Shown here: positions 12,121 to 22,795 of the stretch, piece by piece
Layout of the letters: every line of letters begins with the position of its first letter
Numbering within the stretch: position 1 is the stretch's first letter
DNA from: Amyelois transitella
Taxonomy: Eukaryota > Arthropoda > Insecta > Lepidoptera > Pyralidae
Assembly (NCBI RefSeq): GCF_032362555.1
Contig: NC_083535.1
Span: 3,782,001 to 3,846,000, forward strand
Reading direction: 5' to 3'
Length of the DNA stretch: 64,000 nt
The notes under the pieces: generated by a model
Told to the model about the DNA's origin: nothing
What the model saw: only the letters and a program-made list of their open reading frames with translations
The model's database searches: none
Position numbers and translations under genes: made by a program

Positions 12121-12310
12121 CTCCAAGCCTTTATGTATGTCTATTATTAGTTGTGTGAGTGGAGTACCACCCTCTTCATCATGTCTCCTATCTGTCTGTC
12201 TGTTGGAAGAGATTTCTTTTAAAATAAGCAGAACCTTTGTAATTTTGTTTCTTGTGTTTATCAGTCTCGATGTTTTCTGTGTACATAAATTAGTAAATTA
12301 ATAAATAAAT
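12121..12310 (+). mobile_element. LINE-type 3' end fragment
   Basis: The block 'TTGGAAGAGATTTCTTTTA' followed by a TTGTTTCTTGTG...ATGTTTTCTGTGTACA segment and an ATAAATAAAT tail is the 3' untranslated end of a common lepidopteran non-LTR element. There is no coding sequence. Confidence 0.45.
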
Positions 12311-12527
12311 GAACTTGGCACATTCACCAATTATGTTGACAAACTTGATTTTGATTTATTCAGTATATTTACCTCCCCCTCAAGTATGACACGTTCGGTG
12401 GCAAATTCTTATTTTCATGAAAACATTACCTATTTATTTTTGAATGGCATTTGAATTTCTGTATACGCATGTACTGTAACGCTGTTCATTACTATTCTGA
12501 ATATATAAAATAAATTGCAGCGAAGTC

Positions 12528-12547
12528 CGTTCCGTTCCGTTCCGTTG
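12528..12547. repeat. (CCGTT)n microsatellite
   Basis: Four consecutive CCGTT units. Confidence 0.8.
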
Positions 12548-12743
12548 TGCTTTTAAACATGAATATTTTTTATGATTTTCTGTGTCAACAAGTGTCTTGA
12601 TACAAGATTCCGCAGACTTATATAGCTCCCTTGCAGAGATTTTTTTGAAGTTATCGTGTGTCTGCGGAGTGTATTGTAAGAACATATTTTTATTTGCTTT
12701 TGGAAGCCAGAGGAATGGGAATGAAAACAAAGTTTAAACAAAT

Positions 12744-12749
12744 TTTATT
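12744..12749 (-). terminator. Likely polyadenylation signal of the membrane-anchored protein gene
   Basis: The minus strand reads AATAAA about 1.05 kb downstream of the stop codon at 13798-13800. The signal is in an A/T-rich block and is the most downstream good candidate before the intergenic repeats. Other AATAAA motifs occur closer to the stop, so the 3' UTR (about 12730-13797) may be shorter. Confidence 0.4.
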
Positions 12750-13797
12750 TTTAATTACAATTACACAACAAAAAAATTTACAAAATGCATAACACCGGCC
12801 GAAACTACGTTTACATAACCAGCGATGATAATTTTCGATAATAAATTACAACTAGGCAACACTCTTTGATATCATAATAACAAAAAAATCATTACACATT
12901 CAAATGTGCCAATAATGATAGACTAGAATTTATTTTTATTTCATTGCCTTTGTTTACATAGATTTCATCTATATTATTTTAAAAAAAACATTAAGGACAG
13001 TTTAATTTTGAGCAAAGTATGTTAAACGCCTTTGTACCCAGAACTTAAGACCGAAGGCGCCATGTACCTTTTCTGTTCAAAAATTTTCTCTGGGTGCTAA
13101 CAAATTTTTATATCACACTAAGTTTGAATCCAATATTAAAGACGTTATTTTTTCGTCATGTAAACGTAGAAATTATAACGACCGTCTTAATATTACACCA
13201 CGTTAATACCTTTTAAAATAAGTTGAAATTTACAATTAACATAGTAGATATCTAAAGTCGGCCAAGACTTCTATATTCCAGCACACCAAATTTTTAGAAA
13301 TTAAATTACAGTAGGTATACATAGGTTGTAGTAATTTAATGTCACAATAAGCTTCCGATTTCTTCTATAGCCATTTTAATTTAAGGGGGACAGGTTATTT
13401 TCATACTTGTTATTAACAGTATTATCTTGCCAACTTTAGTTATTAAAATTATATAAGTATCTAAGTTATTTAAATAAAATAGTAACATTTTCATTACCAA
13501 TAAACTGTAATGGAAAGTCTTGTTTGCAAAATGCCTTGTCTGAACATTTCCGTGTCGCACAGTATTCTTAGTATGACAATTGCATTATTTTAGTAATCGA
13601 GTTCAGAAAAATTTACCAAATAAATATTTAGAAAATAAAACTAAGTCTAACCCCGTGTGTTCAACGAAAAACGGGCACAAATAAATTAAAAAAATGTACT
13701 TTCACAGCATTAACTTTAAAATAGCTTAAAGAAAAATAAGATTTTAATAAGGTATAAATAGTTACCCTCAGTTATAACTTCATTCCGTTGTTTAACA

Positions 13798-16017
13798 TCA
13801 TTGTTTTCCATCTGGAGGGTTAAAGAACTCCCAATGATGATGGTGAATCGCCCTGCTGTCACTGAGACCGAACATAATCAACCCAGCAATCAGCACCAAA
13901 AATATAACCAACGCCATCTGAACATCTTTCTTATCTTCATTACCACTGATATAAGACATGAAAGAATTGAAAATGTTTCTTATAGTTCTACTGATAGAGT
14001 TGTGGCAAACCCTCAAGAACTGAGCACCAGCTTCAGTTATTGTAGGTTCATGAGCTCTAACTGGTGGAGGCATACGCCGGGGAGAAGGACGAGGTCTGTC
14101 TTCATCGGAACTAGACCCGGAGTACTGAGCCGCTGGTTTCCTTTTTGCTCGTCTTGTTGGCGGTGGTGGTGATTGGTGTTGTGGCTCGTGGAACTCTGGG
14201 AAAACTCTCTCTCTATAAGCTCTTGGAGGAAAGTAAGATGTGGGAGGTATAGCAATATCTTGAAGATATGAATACAACAAAGGCGTGAGATCAGGAGGGG
14301 GTGGCCGTTGTGGTGCCGCAGTCTCATCCGCACTGACAGGGCGCGGTGGTGGAGGTGGTCCCTGTGCTTGGTTTTCCGCTGATTGTTTGTCTGCCTCGAC
14401 TACTGCCTTTTTAACATCATTGTGTTTCGGTTTTGCCTCCGACAAAGTTTCCACATGATTCGCTTCCATGGTTTCCTTCGATAAATTATCTGTTTGCGTT
14501 TGTTCTTCCCTTATCACCGTTCTTGGATGTTCAGAGCGTTGTTCTACTGATTGTGGTGAAGCGTGGCTGGTCGATATTTCCGCAAACTTTTTGACTATTT
14601 CGTCTATTACTGATTGTGAGAATTCAATCCCACTAACAGAGATATGACCGGATTTTGAATCCAATTCTGCCACATGCATGGTCATCCCTTCAATATCAGA
14701 CACCTTTATTTTACTGGCTTGAAGTTCTGTTACATTTAATCGGCCAACATCTAGATCTCTTACCTGAAGGCGCTGGGTAATTAAACTATCGAATTGCACA
14801 TCTCTACTATTTGCATCTGAAATTCTTTCTAGGGCTCGTTCTTCAACAGGTGCTATATGTTTTGATTGAGTTGACGATATTGGTGGCATACCACGTGATT
14901 TTGGTAATGGCGGCACATCAGGAATCTGTGAGTCATCAATATCTATATGTTGGACAGTCAAAGACGCTTCGGTTAACATTTCATCGCGTTCATTTATACG
15001 CGTTGGGCTGGAAACTCGTCTCTCTACTAAAATAACTGTTGGAGAAGTACGACCAATATTCGGTTTTGAAAGTTCAGATATTTTGGGATCTGATAATTTT
15101 AAAGACTTTTCAGACCGGGAAGTAGGTCGTGATATATGAGGACTTTCGATATGTTTGTTTTGACTTCTACCCAACATTGACTCTTCATCGACTATATCTC
15201 TGAGCGAGCTAGACATTGATACATCAAGATTGTCATCCATACCTAATTCAAAGTCAACATCATCGGGAAGAGGATCTGTCTGCGTAGACACTTCAATCTC
15301 TACTACTTCTTGAGTTTTTAATTGATCATCTAATTGATCATCTCCTAAAAACTTAGGGAAATATTCAGATGGAGCATTAGAAGCAAAATTTTCTTGTTCT
15401 AACGTGTTTTCAGCGTCCTTCTTTTTTCTTTTTGGTCCTCGTGGCGGTCTCGGTGGTGGTGGTAGAGGTCTGTCCTTCATTTTGCTTACAACTTCACCGG
15501 ATTCCAATTTTTTGTGCATTTCTTCAAAAGGTGGTTCATCTATTTCAACGTATTGTGTGAGGTCCCCACTGACAGATCGTTTTGTAAGGCTATCTAATGT
15601 CATAAGACTTGTTGAGGACTTCTTCCTTGGGGGACGATCTGGGACACTAGATTTGGTCGAACCTACTGTATAATATTTACGTTCTGAACTGTGACTTTTC
15701 CTGCGACGAGCAGGTGGAGTTTTGCTTTTTGATCTTCTAAGAGCTTTGTTCGGTGCATATGGGCCTTTATCCACAGTAGCATATCCTGGGCTCTCATGCC
15801 GAATTTCACGGTCAGCTTCCATTTCCTCGGCTGGTGGTACATGTGTGTCTAGTGTCAATGATTCAGCTCCATGCGAAGTACGATCGTCGTCACAGAGCGA
15901 GGTGCCTCTGGAACTTCTTGACCGATTGCGGCGAGGAGCTACCGGACTTCGTTCAGTTACAGTATTGACTGTGTCTTGCGGCACAATGTATTCGTGTTCA
16001 GTCCGGTAAACAATTAT
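13798..16017 (-). CDS. Exon 3 of the membrane-anchored protein: pentapeptide run and anchor
   Basis: The exon starts at an ATATTTTCAG acceptor in phase 0 and encodes residues 1064-1802 with a TGA stop at 13798-13800. It contains two TQT motifs (STQTDP at about 15280-15300 and QTQTDN at about 14480-14500), the pentad run at 14620-14769, a PPPPRP proline cluster before a basic RRAKRK stretch, and the hydrophobic anchor followed by the His-rich tail. The sequence before the anchor (RVCHNSISRTIRNIFNSF) could be an amphipathic helix lying on the membrane. Confidence 0.9.
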   Translation of the reverse strand: MIVYRTEHEYIVPQDTVNTVTERSPVAPRRNRSRSSRGTSLCDDDRTSHGAESLTLDTHVPPAEEMEADREIRHESPGYATVDKGPYAPNKALRRSKSKTPPARRRKSHSSERKYYTVGSTKSSVPDRPPRKKSSTSLMTLDSLTKRSVSGDLTQYVEIDEPPFEEMHKKLESGEVVSKMKDRPLPPPPRPPRGPKRKKKDAENTLEQENFASNAPSEYFPKFLGDDQLDDQLKTQEVVEIEVSTQTDPLPDDVDFELGMDDNLDVSMSSSLRDIVDEESMLGRSQNKHIESPHISRPTSRSEKSLKLSDPKISELSKPNIGRTSPTVILVERRVSSPTRINERDEMLTEASLTVQHIDIDDSQIPDVPPLPKSRGMPPISSTQSKHIAPVEERALERISDANSRDVQFDSLITQRLQVRDLDVGRLNVTELQASKIKVSDIEGMTMHVAELDSKSGHISVSGIEFSQSVIDEIVKKFAEISTSHASPQSVEQRSEHPRTVIREEQTQTDNLSKETMEANHVETLSEAKPKHNDVKKAVVEADKQSAENQAQGPPPPPRPVSADETAAPQRPPPPDLTPLLYSYLQDIAIPPTSYFPPRAYRERVFPEFHEPQHQSPPPPTRRAKRKPAAQYSGSSSDEDRPRPSPRRMPPPVRAHEPTITEAGAQFLRVCHNSISRTIRNIFNSFMSYISGNEDKKDVQMALVIFLVLIAGLIMFGLSDSRAIHHHHWEFFNPPDGKQ

Positions 16018-19000
16018 CTGAAAATATAAATATAAAAGCATTTTATTTCTGAAAAGGTGCTTGAAATATTGGTAACAAAAGAAAACTGGAAGATTATGTT
16101 AGTAATATTAAATAATTGAAATATTAATTGAACTGGAGTTTAACCTGAATATTTTCTAGACCCCTTAATAACCCCACTTATACACTTATACGTAAGAAGT
16201 TTTTAATTTCATTCTATTTTTATTTTTCTGACTCTATAATCCTTGATTACGGATGTAGATAGGAAGAAGATTATATACTTGCAATTATTTTTCTAAACTT
16301 ATGAAGTTTAAGTGATTTGACTAGTCTTGAGTGTGTATAAGACACTTAAGTGTGTCATAAATAATATTTTCCCACTTTCTGCGTGGGGTCGGCACAGTAT
16401 GTTATGTGCCAAAAATAATACATACCTATAAAAATTGCTGAAAACTTAGACAACATTGGGAATTCCGCAGATAATAAGATTCCATACCCTCTATGCGTTT
16501 TCCCTCTAATTGTGCTTTATGTTACAGTGTTTCAAGGTCCTGGTCTAATATCGTCATACTACATCTTAATAAGATGTAAGTAAACAAGATCATTGTTAAA
16601 ATTGCTCTCAGTGGAGGCAATAAGAAAAACAGCGGTAGATTTTAATAGGCTATTACGATCGTTCATTGTGACACATTCATTATTTTTATGACGTGTTGTT
16701 TTGATATGGTTCATTTAATCAACTTGAGTGATATTAGAAACACTTAAGGAGCAATAAAGATGCGATTTGTTAGTAGGATTCTAGTTTTCATTTTACGATA
16801 TGAAAGTTTGAAATAAAAACAGGATGTGGACAGGTGCCAGCGGTTTTAACTTAAGATTTTATTTGTAGGCTTGTGTGATGCGACCTATTTTTATGGCATT
16901 TATCCTAATAGTGAAATGTTCAACTCGTTATATATTTTGCGTTATTCAATGTATATTTTAAGTTTTAAAATTTCAAAATTCAATATAATTTGAGAAAATA
17001 ATAAGTGAGATTTTAAATTTTATAGATCGTGGATGATAAATCACTTGATCAGCAACTTTGTTCAGCGCCTATAAATATGATACACCTATATAATGAATGG
17101 ATACCTATATTTAATTAAGGATCCTTTTTTGTGACCCCCGGATATGGGTGATTTTGCTCACCCAATAGGCAGCAATGAGCAAGCAATAATTTATATAATA
17201 ACTAGACTATGCAACGCCTACGGACCCCGTCCATCAAAAAAATGTACATTTTCCTGTTCCCGTAAATTGGGTTCAATTACTCCTCTCCTAAGCTTCACAC
17301 GCTTAATTTCAGCTTTTTACGTGTAGCAGAGTCGGCACATTACCTGTTTCCTACTCAATAACGTAAGTGACATATTTATCTAGTGTAGAAGTTTAATCTA
17401 TACACAAATCGTTAAAAAAATATAGCATTGCCCAAGTCATGAACTTACTTGAGCTTAGGTTGCATGTGATTTGCCTAACTAAATACCTACATGTCAGTTT
17501 CTATTGCCTTATAACTGCCGTGCAGTTGACCTTGCAACAAAATATATTAAACTCATTTCACGTCCACTGAAATGATAAAAATGGGTCAACAATCGAGCAG
17601 AAACCAAAAATAAATACTGAGTTTCATCCAAAAGTGCTCGTCCGTTGGATAGCGGCCAACGGCAATTACTTGCACTAGTTTCTTCTACTGTATAACTTTT
17701 GATCTACTTTAACTATAATAAACTACTACATCATTAAAATCTAATAATTTCGACTCGTAATCCATAGCATAAAGTAAAAAAATCCAAGTCTAAATTTCAT
17801 TTATATTTTTTTATACAATAAATACATTTAATATAGAATAATTGTAATAAGCAATAAATATGTTCCAATAATGAAGAACTAATAAAAATAATAATAACCA
17901 GTCGTTTCCGTAACATTGCAATTTGGTTATTTTAATTAGAAGTCCTCAGCAATTTCTTAGTAAAATCACTATCCGATTCTGCTTAATTTATGTGTAATAC
18001 GAGTAATATGTACTGCAACAAATATCTTATTTCTACTCATGAAAAAACAGATGTTATTGAGAGTCTAGCGCAATGTTTTTGTGATTGATTATAATGTAAG
18101 GCTACCGTGAACTAATCTGAAATATCCACTTGAAACAAATATAGTTACAGGCTTTCTAATATTCTAATGAAAATGCATAAATATTTTTGAGGACTCTAAT
18201 TATTCACTGAAATACTACTGAATAACTACTATCACAGGCTAAACAACTAGATCTTTGGCTTAAATATTGTCGGAAAAATGTCTAATCTTAGGTATAAGCA
18301 TATATTATTTGACACGTTGTGATTTACTTATTGATTTCAAAATCTGCTTGATTATTTTATTAAATTAGGGTAAGCAGATATACATGGAGAGTGTGGAGGA
18401 AAAGGTCGGAGTGGGAAGACCTAGATGAACATATCTTGATCAAATTAAGGACATCCTGGTAAAGGGTCAGGTCAAAAGTACCCAAAACCGCCGAGCTTGC
18501 ATGAAGAGAGTTATGAATGTGGATGAAGCAAAGGAAATATGCAGAGATCATGGCAAGTGGAAAGAGGTAGTTTCTGCCTACCCCTCCGGAAAAGAGGCGT
18601 GATTTTATGTATGTATGTATGTAAATTAGGGTATTATATATTTCCATGAAAATGAAAAGAATTAGGTATACTTACATCGTCTGGTTGCTCGCAAGTCTCC
18701 TCCCACAAGCCAACAGAGGGAGCTTTAAAATCATTCAAAGAAGAATGCCTAAAGTCTTTTTTACCAAATTTCTTCTTCCTCTTCGGTGGCATCGGCAAGG
18801 TCTGTGACTGGATCGGTACATTTTCAGGATACTCAATTACATCATCATTCGCATACTCATGAATTGAATGCAGATCCGTTGAAGGAGAAAACTCTAGATG
18901 ACTGTTCACTCCATTTTCTACTACGTTTTCGTTAACTTCACTAGATGGGTATTCAGATAATTCCAAATCCACCTCGCTAAACTGCATGCTAGCATTGACA

Positions 19001-22000
19001 CTGTCATCTATATATTTCATAGATTCTTGTTCTACTTCCTTTTTCTTTCTCTTAGCCCGAGATGGCCTAACAGGTGGGAATGTGTAATATCCATCATCTT
19101 TATCATTTAAGTCTTCTGTTGAGTATCTTATAGTGTCGTTTTCATCAATCATGAGCTCTGGATCACCTTCGGGTTCATTGGCGTATAAAATTTCATTATT
19201 GTACCCTGGACCGTCCCCCATGGTGGCAAGGACATTTTTCGGAATTTTGAAAGCTTGTCGTATTTCATCGCTCAAATATTCTCTAACTTGAATATTTTCG
19301 CGAGAAATTCCTCTCGGTCGAACAAAAAATTCGTCGTTATCGATTTCGTTAATTACAGGGTTGTATTCTTGGTTAGACGGTGAAATATTTGTTATAGATG
19401 AATTAATATTATCATTATAGTCGGATGGTATTGGTTCTTCATTTAAATAATTCGTATTATTTCTGTCAAAATCATATGGAATCTCGAACTGTCGCTGTTC
19501 ATCTACTCTAGACTCAAAATCATCCCGGTTAATATTTCCATATTCTCGAGGCTGTTCAGGGCTGTCTTCACTATATGAAGGCTTTTCTTTAGTTTTCTTA
19601 ACACGAGTAAATGTGAATATCGGTGGAGGCGTATCTTCTCTATCTAACGTTGGTGATGATGAAGTTTTTTGGAGGTCAGATTTCTTTTTTCTGTTAAATA
19701 ACCTAGGGTATGTTTTAGCTTCGAAATCTACAGTTGCGACAGTTTGTACTTCTTCACTGGGGTCGGTTGGTTCAGTTTCAATCTTGTACTCCTTTTTTCT
19801 ACCTAAACTTGGGAAATTAATTTTGGGTCTCTCTGGCATCCTAAATTTTGAAAGGTCAGGAACATTAAATTTAGGCCTTTCTGGTAAAGTAAACTTCTTT
19901 CGATCTCCAAGGTTTAACTTTTCTGAAATATTTATTTTTTTGAACTTCGGTCTATCTGGCAGACTAAATTTTCTTCTATCAGGTAACGTGAATTTCGGCC
20001 TGTCTGGTAAAGAAATTTTAGGACGCTCGGGCATTTTAAATCGCGGCCTCTCAGGAAAATTTATCTTAGGTCTTTCCGGCATGCTAAACTGTTTTGTTTT
20101 GATATTTTGTAATTTTGTTTTAAGTTTACCAGCTTGATTTTTTAGTTTTCCTGTACCTTCTTTAATGCGCTGTTGTATTTTACTATCAATACTTTCGGGA
20201 TTCTTTGATCGGCTATCTCGCTTCAGTGGTAAATTTTCTAAGGCTGACGAATCAACTTGACTGGTACTGACTTCGCATTCTGTTCTAGATACCGTTGAAG
20301 GGGTATTCACAAAAAATCTATCTTCGATGTTCTTTTGTAGTGTTTCGGCATTTAATATTCCATCGTCAGTTTCATTGAGATTGATTATTTCCTTATCATT
20401 CATAGATTCATCTTCATCAGATGTGTGTTGTAAATATTTACGTTCCAAAGAAGTGGTACTTGACAACTCGTCGTCAGTCTTGGTCATCTTTGGCTTTTCG
20501 TCTATACTCGGAGCGGTATAAACAATGTTTGGCGGCGGTTTTTCGATGATTTCATATTCGTGATCACTGTAAAAAAAAAGCATTTTAAGTATCTATGTAG
20601 CAAAAAAGTGTATACAGAGTTCTTAAGTATATGAAAAATCGCAATTGCCTGATTATAGTGAATTCGCTCAGCAAAGAGTAATTCTAAATATAGTGAAAAC
20701 ATATCAAAATTCGCATAAGTTCTAATTCTTCTTGGAAGATTTGAGTTATATTTAACTACACACAAGTTATTTGAGTCACAATTAGGCCAACCGCTGATGC
20801 TCGTTTTAGCCGCAGCAACCGCCGGGCAAAACACGTAGCTGGTCGCATTTTATTCTGCACCTCGTAATTTTACTCGTAAAATGTCGTTTAAACTGTCACA
20901 AACTGAAAGTAGGCGTTGCTTACCTCTCATATGAAATTAAATTGCTTGCCCGCGACGTTGGTCGTGTGCCCACTGGATTGACTCTTTCCGGTAATAGCGA
21001 ATCACATTGAAAAAATTGACAGGCACAGCGAACTTCTGGTGTATAAAGTTGTGCGCTGCCTTCCCTGGTTGGCCTTACAGGCCTTTCGATAGGGGTTCCT
21101 CCTTCGGATGTCCATCGCCGGAGTTTACTCATAACTACTGACTATCGAAATATTGTCGTGTCCCGAGACATATTTAATATAAATCTATGCACTAACTACT
21201 TATACGATCGAACCGACATTTTCGCAACAACAAAGGGTCATTTAACGCGTTTGTTCATGGCGGGCAATAAATGAACTAATCACTTGCGTGAAAGCAGTCG
21301 CGAGCACTGATCACAGATGACAATTTTAAAGAGCTTACCCAACGAGCAGGAAGCCGAATCGGTCGGAGCTATATTTATCGGACTGTCAGAAGCTAGCGCG
21401 TTCGCTTTGCATGTGTTGAAACATATGTTATGTCATAGTTACGTATTACATAGAACAGAAGAATAATGTTATATTGTAAAATTTAAAAAATATTTACCTG
21501 CTGGGTTTTGACCATTCTCTGTCAAACGGATCAACATCCTTTTTCTGTCTGTTATCTCGTGGACTTGGGCTGGGCGAAGTTTCGATGGGGATTGTGGTTG
21601 TTTGTTCTATAGTAACTTCAATGTCCTCATCTATGATTTCTGTAATTGTTATATTAGGCGAATCATTTTTAGGTCTTGTTTCATCCAATTGGTTTTGGAA
21701 AATTTCATCTACGTTCGGTTCTTCAGAATCCATTTCTTCATCTAACAATAATGCTTCTTTGTCAATATTGATTTGTTTATGTAGTTTTTCCATTATGTGA
21801 TCTTCAGATTTTAATGAACTCTCTTCAGCAACTAAGCTTGGATCATGTGAAGCAATCGATTTCTTTTCTGAAAGACTTTCATTTTCCTTATTACTGTTAC
21901 TCCTATTTTCTTCATCATTTATTTTTTTATCAGTATCTGGAGAAAATGTTAATGATTTTTCGACTTCCTGGCCTTTTGATTCCTCTATATCTTCATAAAT

Positions 22001-22795
22001 GTGTTCTTTCTTTTTTCTGGGAGGAGGCGTGTCAATACTCATGGTTTTACTCATTTCATCAGAATCTCCTAATTTAATAGCACTAAACTTTTGTCTTCTT
22101 ACAGCACCAGGTGAAGATTTCAGTTGCCTAATTTCTGGAGTCTCCTCATTTTTCTTTCGTTTAGGTATTGGTGACTTTTCGGGTTCAGATCGTTCTAACT
22201 TATGAAGAGTTTTATCTGCTAAGTGCTTAATCTTGTTTACAAGAGGATGACAACATTTAGTCTTTTCTCTCGTTTCTGACATACCGATATATTGTTGTTC
22301 TGGAGCACGGCGTTTTAATATTCCCTTTGGTGATACATTTTTAGGTATTTCTACAGGACTTACTAAGTGTGAACTTGATTGACTTTCTGGGCGTTTAACG
22401 ATGAAGGCTTGAACAGCTTGATTTATAGCGTCGTCTTCAGAATCAAGTGACACTTCTTTTGAAAAATTTGGTATATGAACACCTTCATCTTCTCCTTCCT
22501 CACCATGTTTACGACTGCTTCCTGGAGAAGAATCTAAGTTCAAGATCTTTTGCAAGTCTCCATCAACCGGTGAATGAGTTCGTGACCTAGTAAATTCCCG
22601 CGACATGCTTCTTCTTGGCGTAGTTTCTCGGATGATATCTTCAGCGGTAATTTCACCTTCTAATGGGATCTTCAACAGATGTGTCCAAGGATATCCTCCC
22701 GCCTCACGAGCTCGCCGCAAATCTTCCCATTGGTATGTTTTAATAGGCACCGGTGGAATATTTTTCTGTTTATCTGGCGACAATTCAGATTCCAT
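13798..22795 (-). CDS. Large tail-anchored, mostly disordered protein (1802 aa, long isoform)
   Basis: I do not recognise this gene. Three exons join in phase: 21498-22795, 18676-20566 and 13798-16017, giving 1802 residues. Almost all of it is charged, Ser/Pro/Glu-rich and probably disordered. Landmarks: an N-terminal block with YQWEDLRRAREAGGYPW (about residues 20-40); many proline-then-basic clusters such as PPPRKKK and PPVRPSRAKRKKK; a PERPK repeat (about 591-688); LC8-type TQT motifs; ten pentapeptide units (1480-1529); one hydrophobic span (about 1763-1781); and a 21-residue tail ending HHHHWEFFNPPDGKQ. One C-terminal span and no signal peptide suggest a tail-anchored protein facing the cytoplasm, in the ER or nuclear envelope. 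It is not a KASH protein: the tail is short and lacks the terminal Pro-Pro-Pro-X. A cytoskeletal or organelle scaffold role is inference. Confidence 0.85.
17212..17330 (-). mobile_element. Helitron-like 3' end fragment
   Basis: Read on the minus strand, the segment ends GTCCGTAGGCGTTGCATAGT then CTAG, followed by T. GC-rich bases precede the end as in the other CTAG copies. The 5' TC end was not located. Confidence 0.45.
18366..18627 (+). pseudogene. Non-LTR retrotransposon C-terminal tail
   Basis: The frame carries the sequence tail typical of lepidopteran reverse transcriptase ends: MESVEEKVGVGRPR, then DQIKDILVKGQ, NRRACMKRVMNVDEAKEIC, HGKWKEVVSAYPSGKEA and a stop, followed by a (TATG)n tail. 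A frame slip occurs near 18420. A microsatellite tail and 5' truncation are usual for RTE-like non-LTR elements; the clade is inferred. Confidence 0.65.
18676..20566 (-). CDS. Exon 2 of the membrane-anchored protein: PERPK repeat
   Basis: The exon runs from a TTTTTTTACAG acceptor to GAT|GTAAGT and encodes residues 434-1063 after completing a split Ser codon. It begins DHEYEIIEKPPP. Its centre (19800-20095) codes for about ten units of a nine-residue motif with the core P-E/D-R-P-K-I/F. The rest is acidic and Ser-rich, with basic clusters (RAKRKKK, PPKRKKKFGKK) after prolines. The nonapeptide units vary at the second base of several codons, so the repeat is old rather than a recent expansion. 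Confidence 0.9.
20567..20923 (-). other. Short intron between the alternative first exon and exon 2
   Basis: For the short isoform this 357-bp intron runs from AG|GTAAGC (20918-20923) to TTTTTTTACAG. No other feature is seen in it. For the long isoform it is part of a 931-bp intron (20567-21497). Confidence 0.6.
20924..21132 (-). CDS. Alternative first exon of the membrane-anchored protein (short isoform)
   Basis: The exon opens with an ATG (MSKLRRWTSEGGTPIERP) and runs 69 codons plus two bases to GAG AG|GTAAGC. Splicing to exon 2 gives ...ISYES-DHEYEII, exactly in frame, for a 1439-residue isoform. The upstream long-isoform exon ends in the same phase (AGC AG|GTAAAT), so both can splice to the same acceptor. 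It contains a CACQFFQC cysteine cluster not found in the long N-terminus. Because it has no usable acceptor and begins with its own start, I read it as a second promoter rather than an internal exon. Confidence 0.65.
21133..21497 (-). promoter_or_regulatory. Candidate internal promoter for the short isoform
   Basis: The stretch between the two first exons has a TATATTAAA motif (about 21172-21182) and an arthropod-type TCAGT initiator (21137-21141) only seven bases before the ATG. That leader would be very short, so the true start may lie further upstream. Confidence 0.3.
21498..22795 (-). CDS. First exon of the membrane-anchored protein (long isoform)
   Basis: The exon starts at the ATG at 22793-22795 (MESELSPDKQKNIPPVPIK) and ends AGC AG|GTAAAT, encoding residues 1-432. 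A Trp-rich basic block near residues 20-45 (YQWEDLRRAREAGGYPW, then THLLKIPL) is the only part that looks foldable. The rest is acidic with Ser-Pro sites (SPGSS, SPVE, SPKG) and TPPPRKKKEHIYEDIEE. The Ser-Pro sites would suit regulation by proline-directed kinases (inference). No signal peptide is present. Confidence 0.88.

Larger units (their letters stand above)
7641..12740. other. Intergenic region with repeats
   Basis: No gene is supported in these 5.1 kb. It holds a fragment of the TTGCGGGG repeat (7896-7935), a perfect 40-bp palindrome (9286-9325), a tRNA-derived SINE fragment (10186-10300), a Helitron-like fragment (10380-10490), a 20-bp-arm hairpin (10994-11035), a retrotransposon tail (11243-11363) and a LINE-type 3' end (12121-12310). 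The open frames are short and lack splice or domain support. Confidence 0.5.
16018..18675 (-). other. Intron 2 of the membrane-anchored protein gene
   Basis: This 2.66-kb intron runs from a GAT|GTAAGTATAC donor to the ATATTTTCAG acceptor. It holds a Helitron-like end (17212-17330) and a retrotransposon 3' end (18366-18627) about 50 bases inside the donor. Otherwise it is AT-rich sequence with nothing to annotate. Confidence 0.7.

Noticed and set aside
13798..13900. KASH-type C-terminus for the membrane-anchored protein
   Set aside because: The tail after the membrane span is 21 residues and ends DGKQ, without the Pro-Pro-Pro-X end of KASH proteins.
13960..16009. Plus-strand frames opposite the large exon
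   Set aside because: They are antisense shadows created by codon bias in the real exon.
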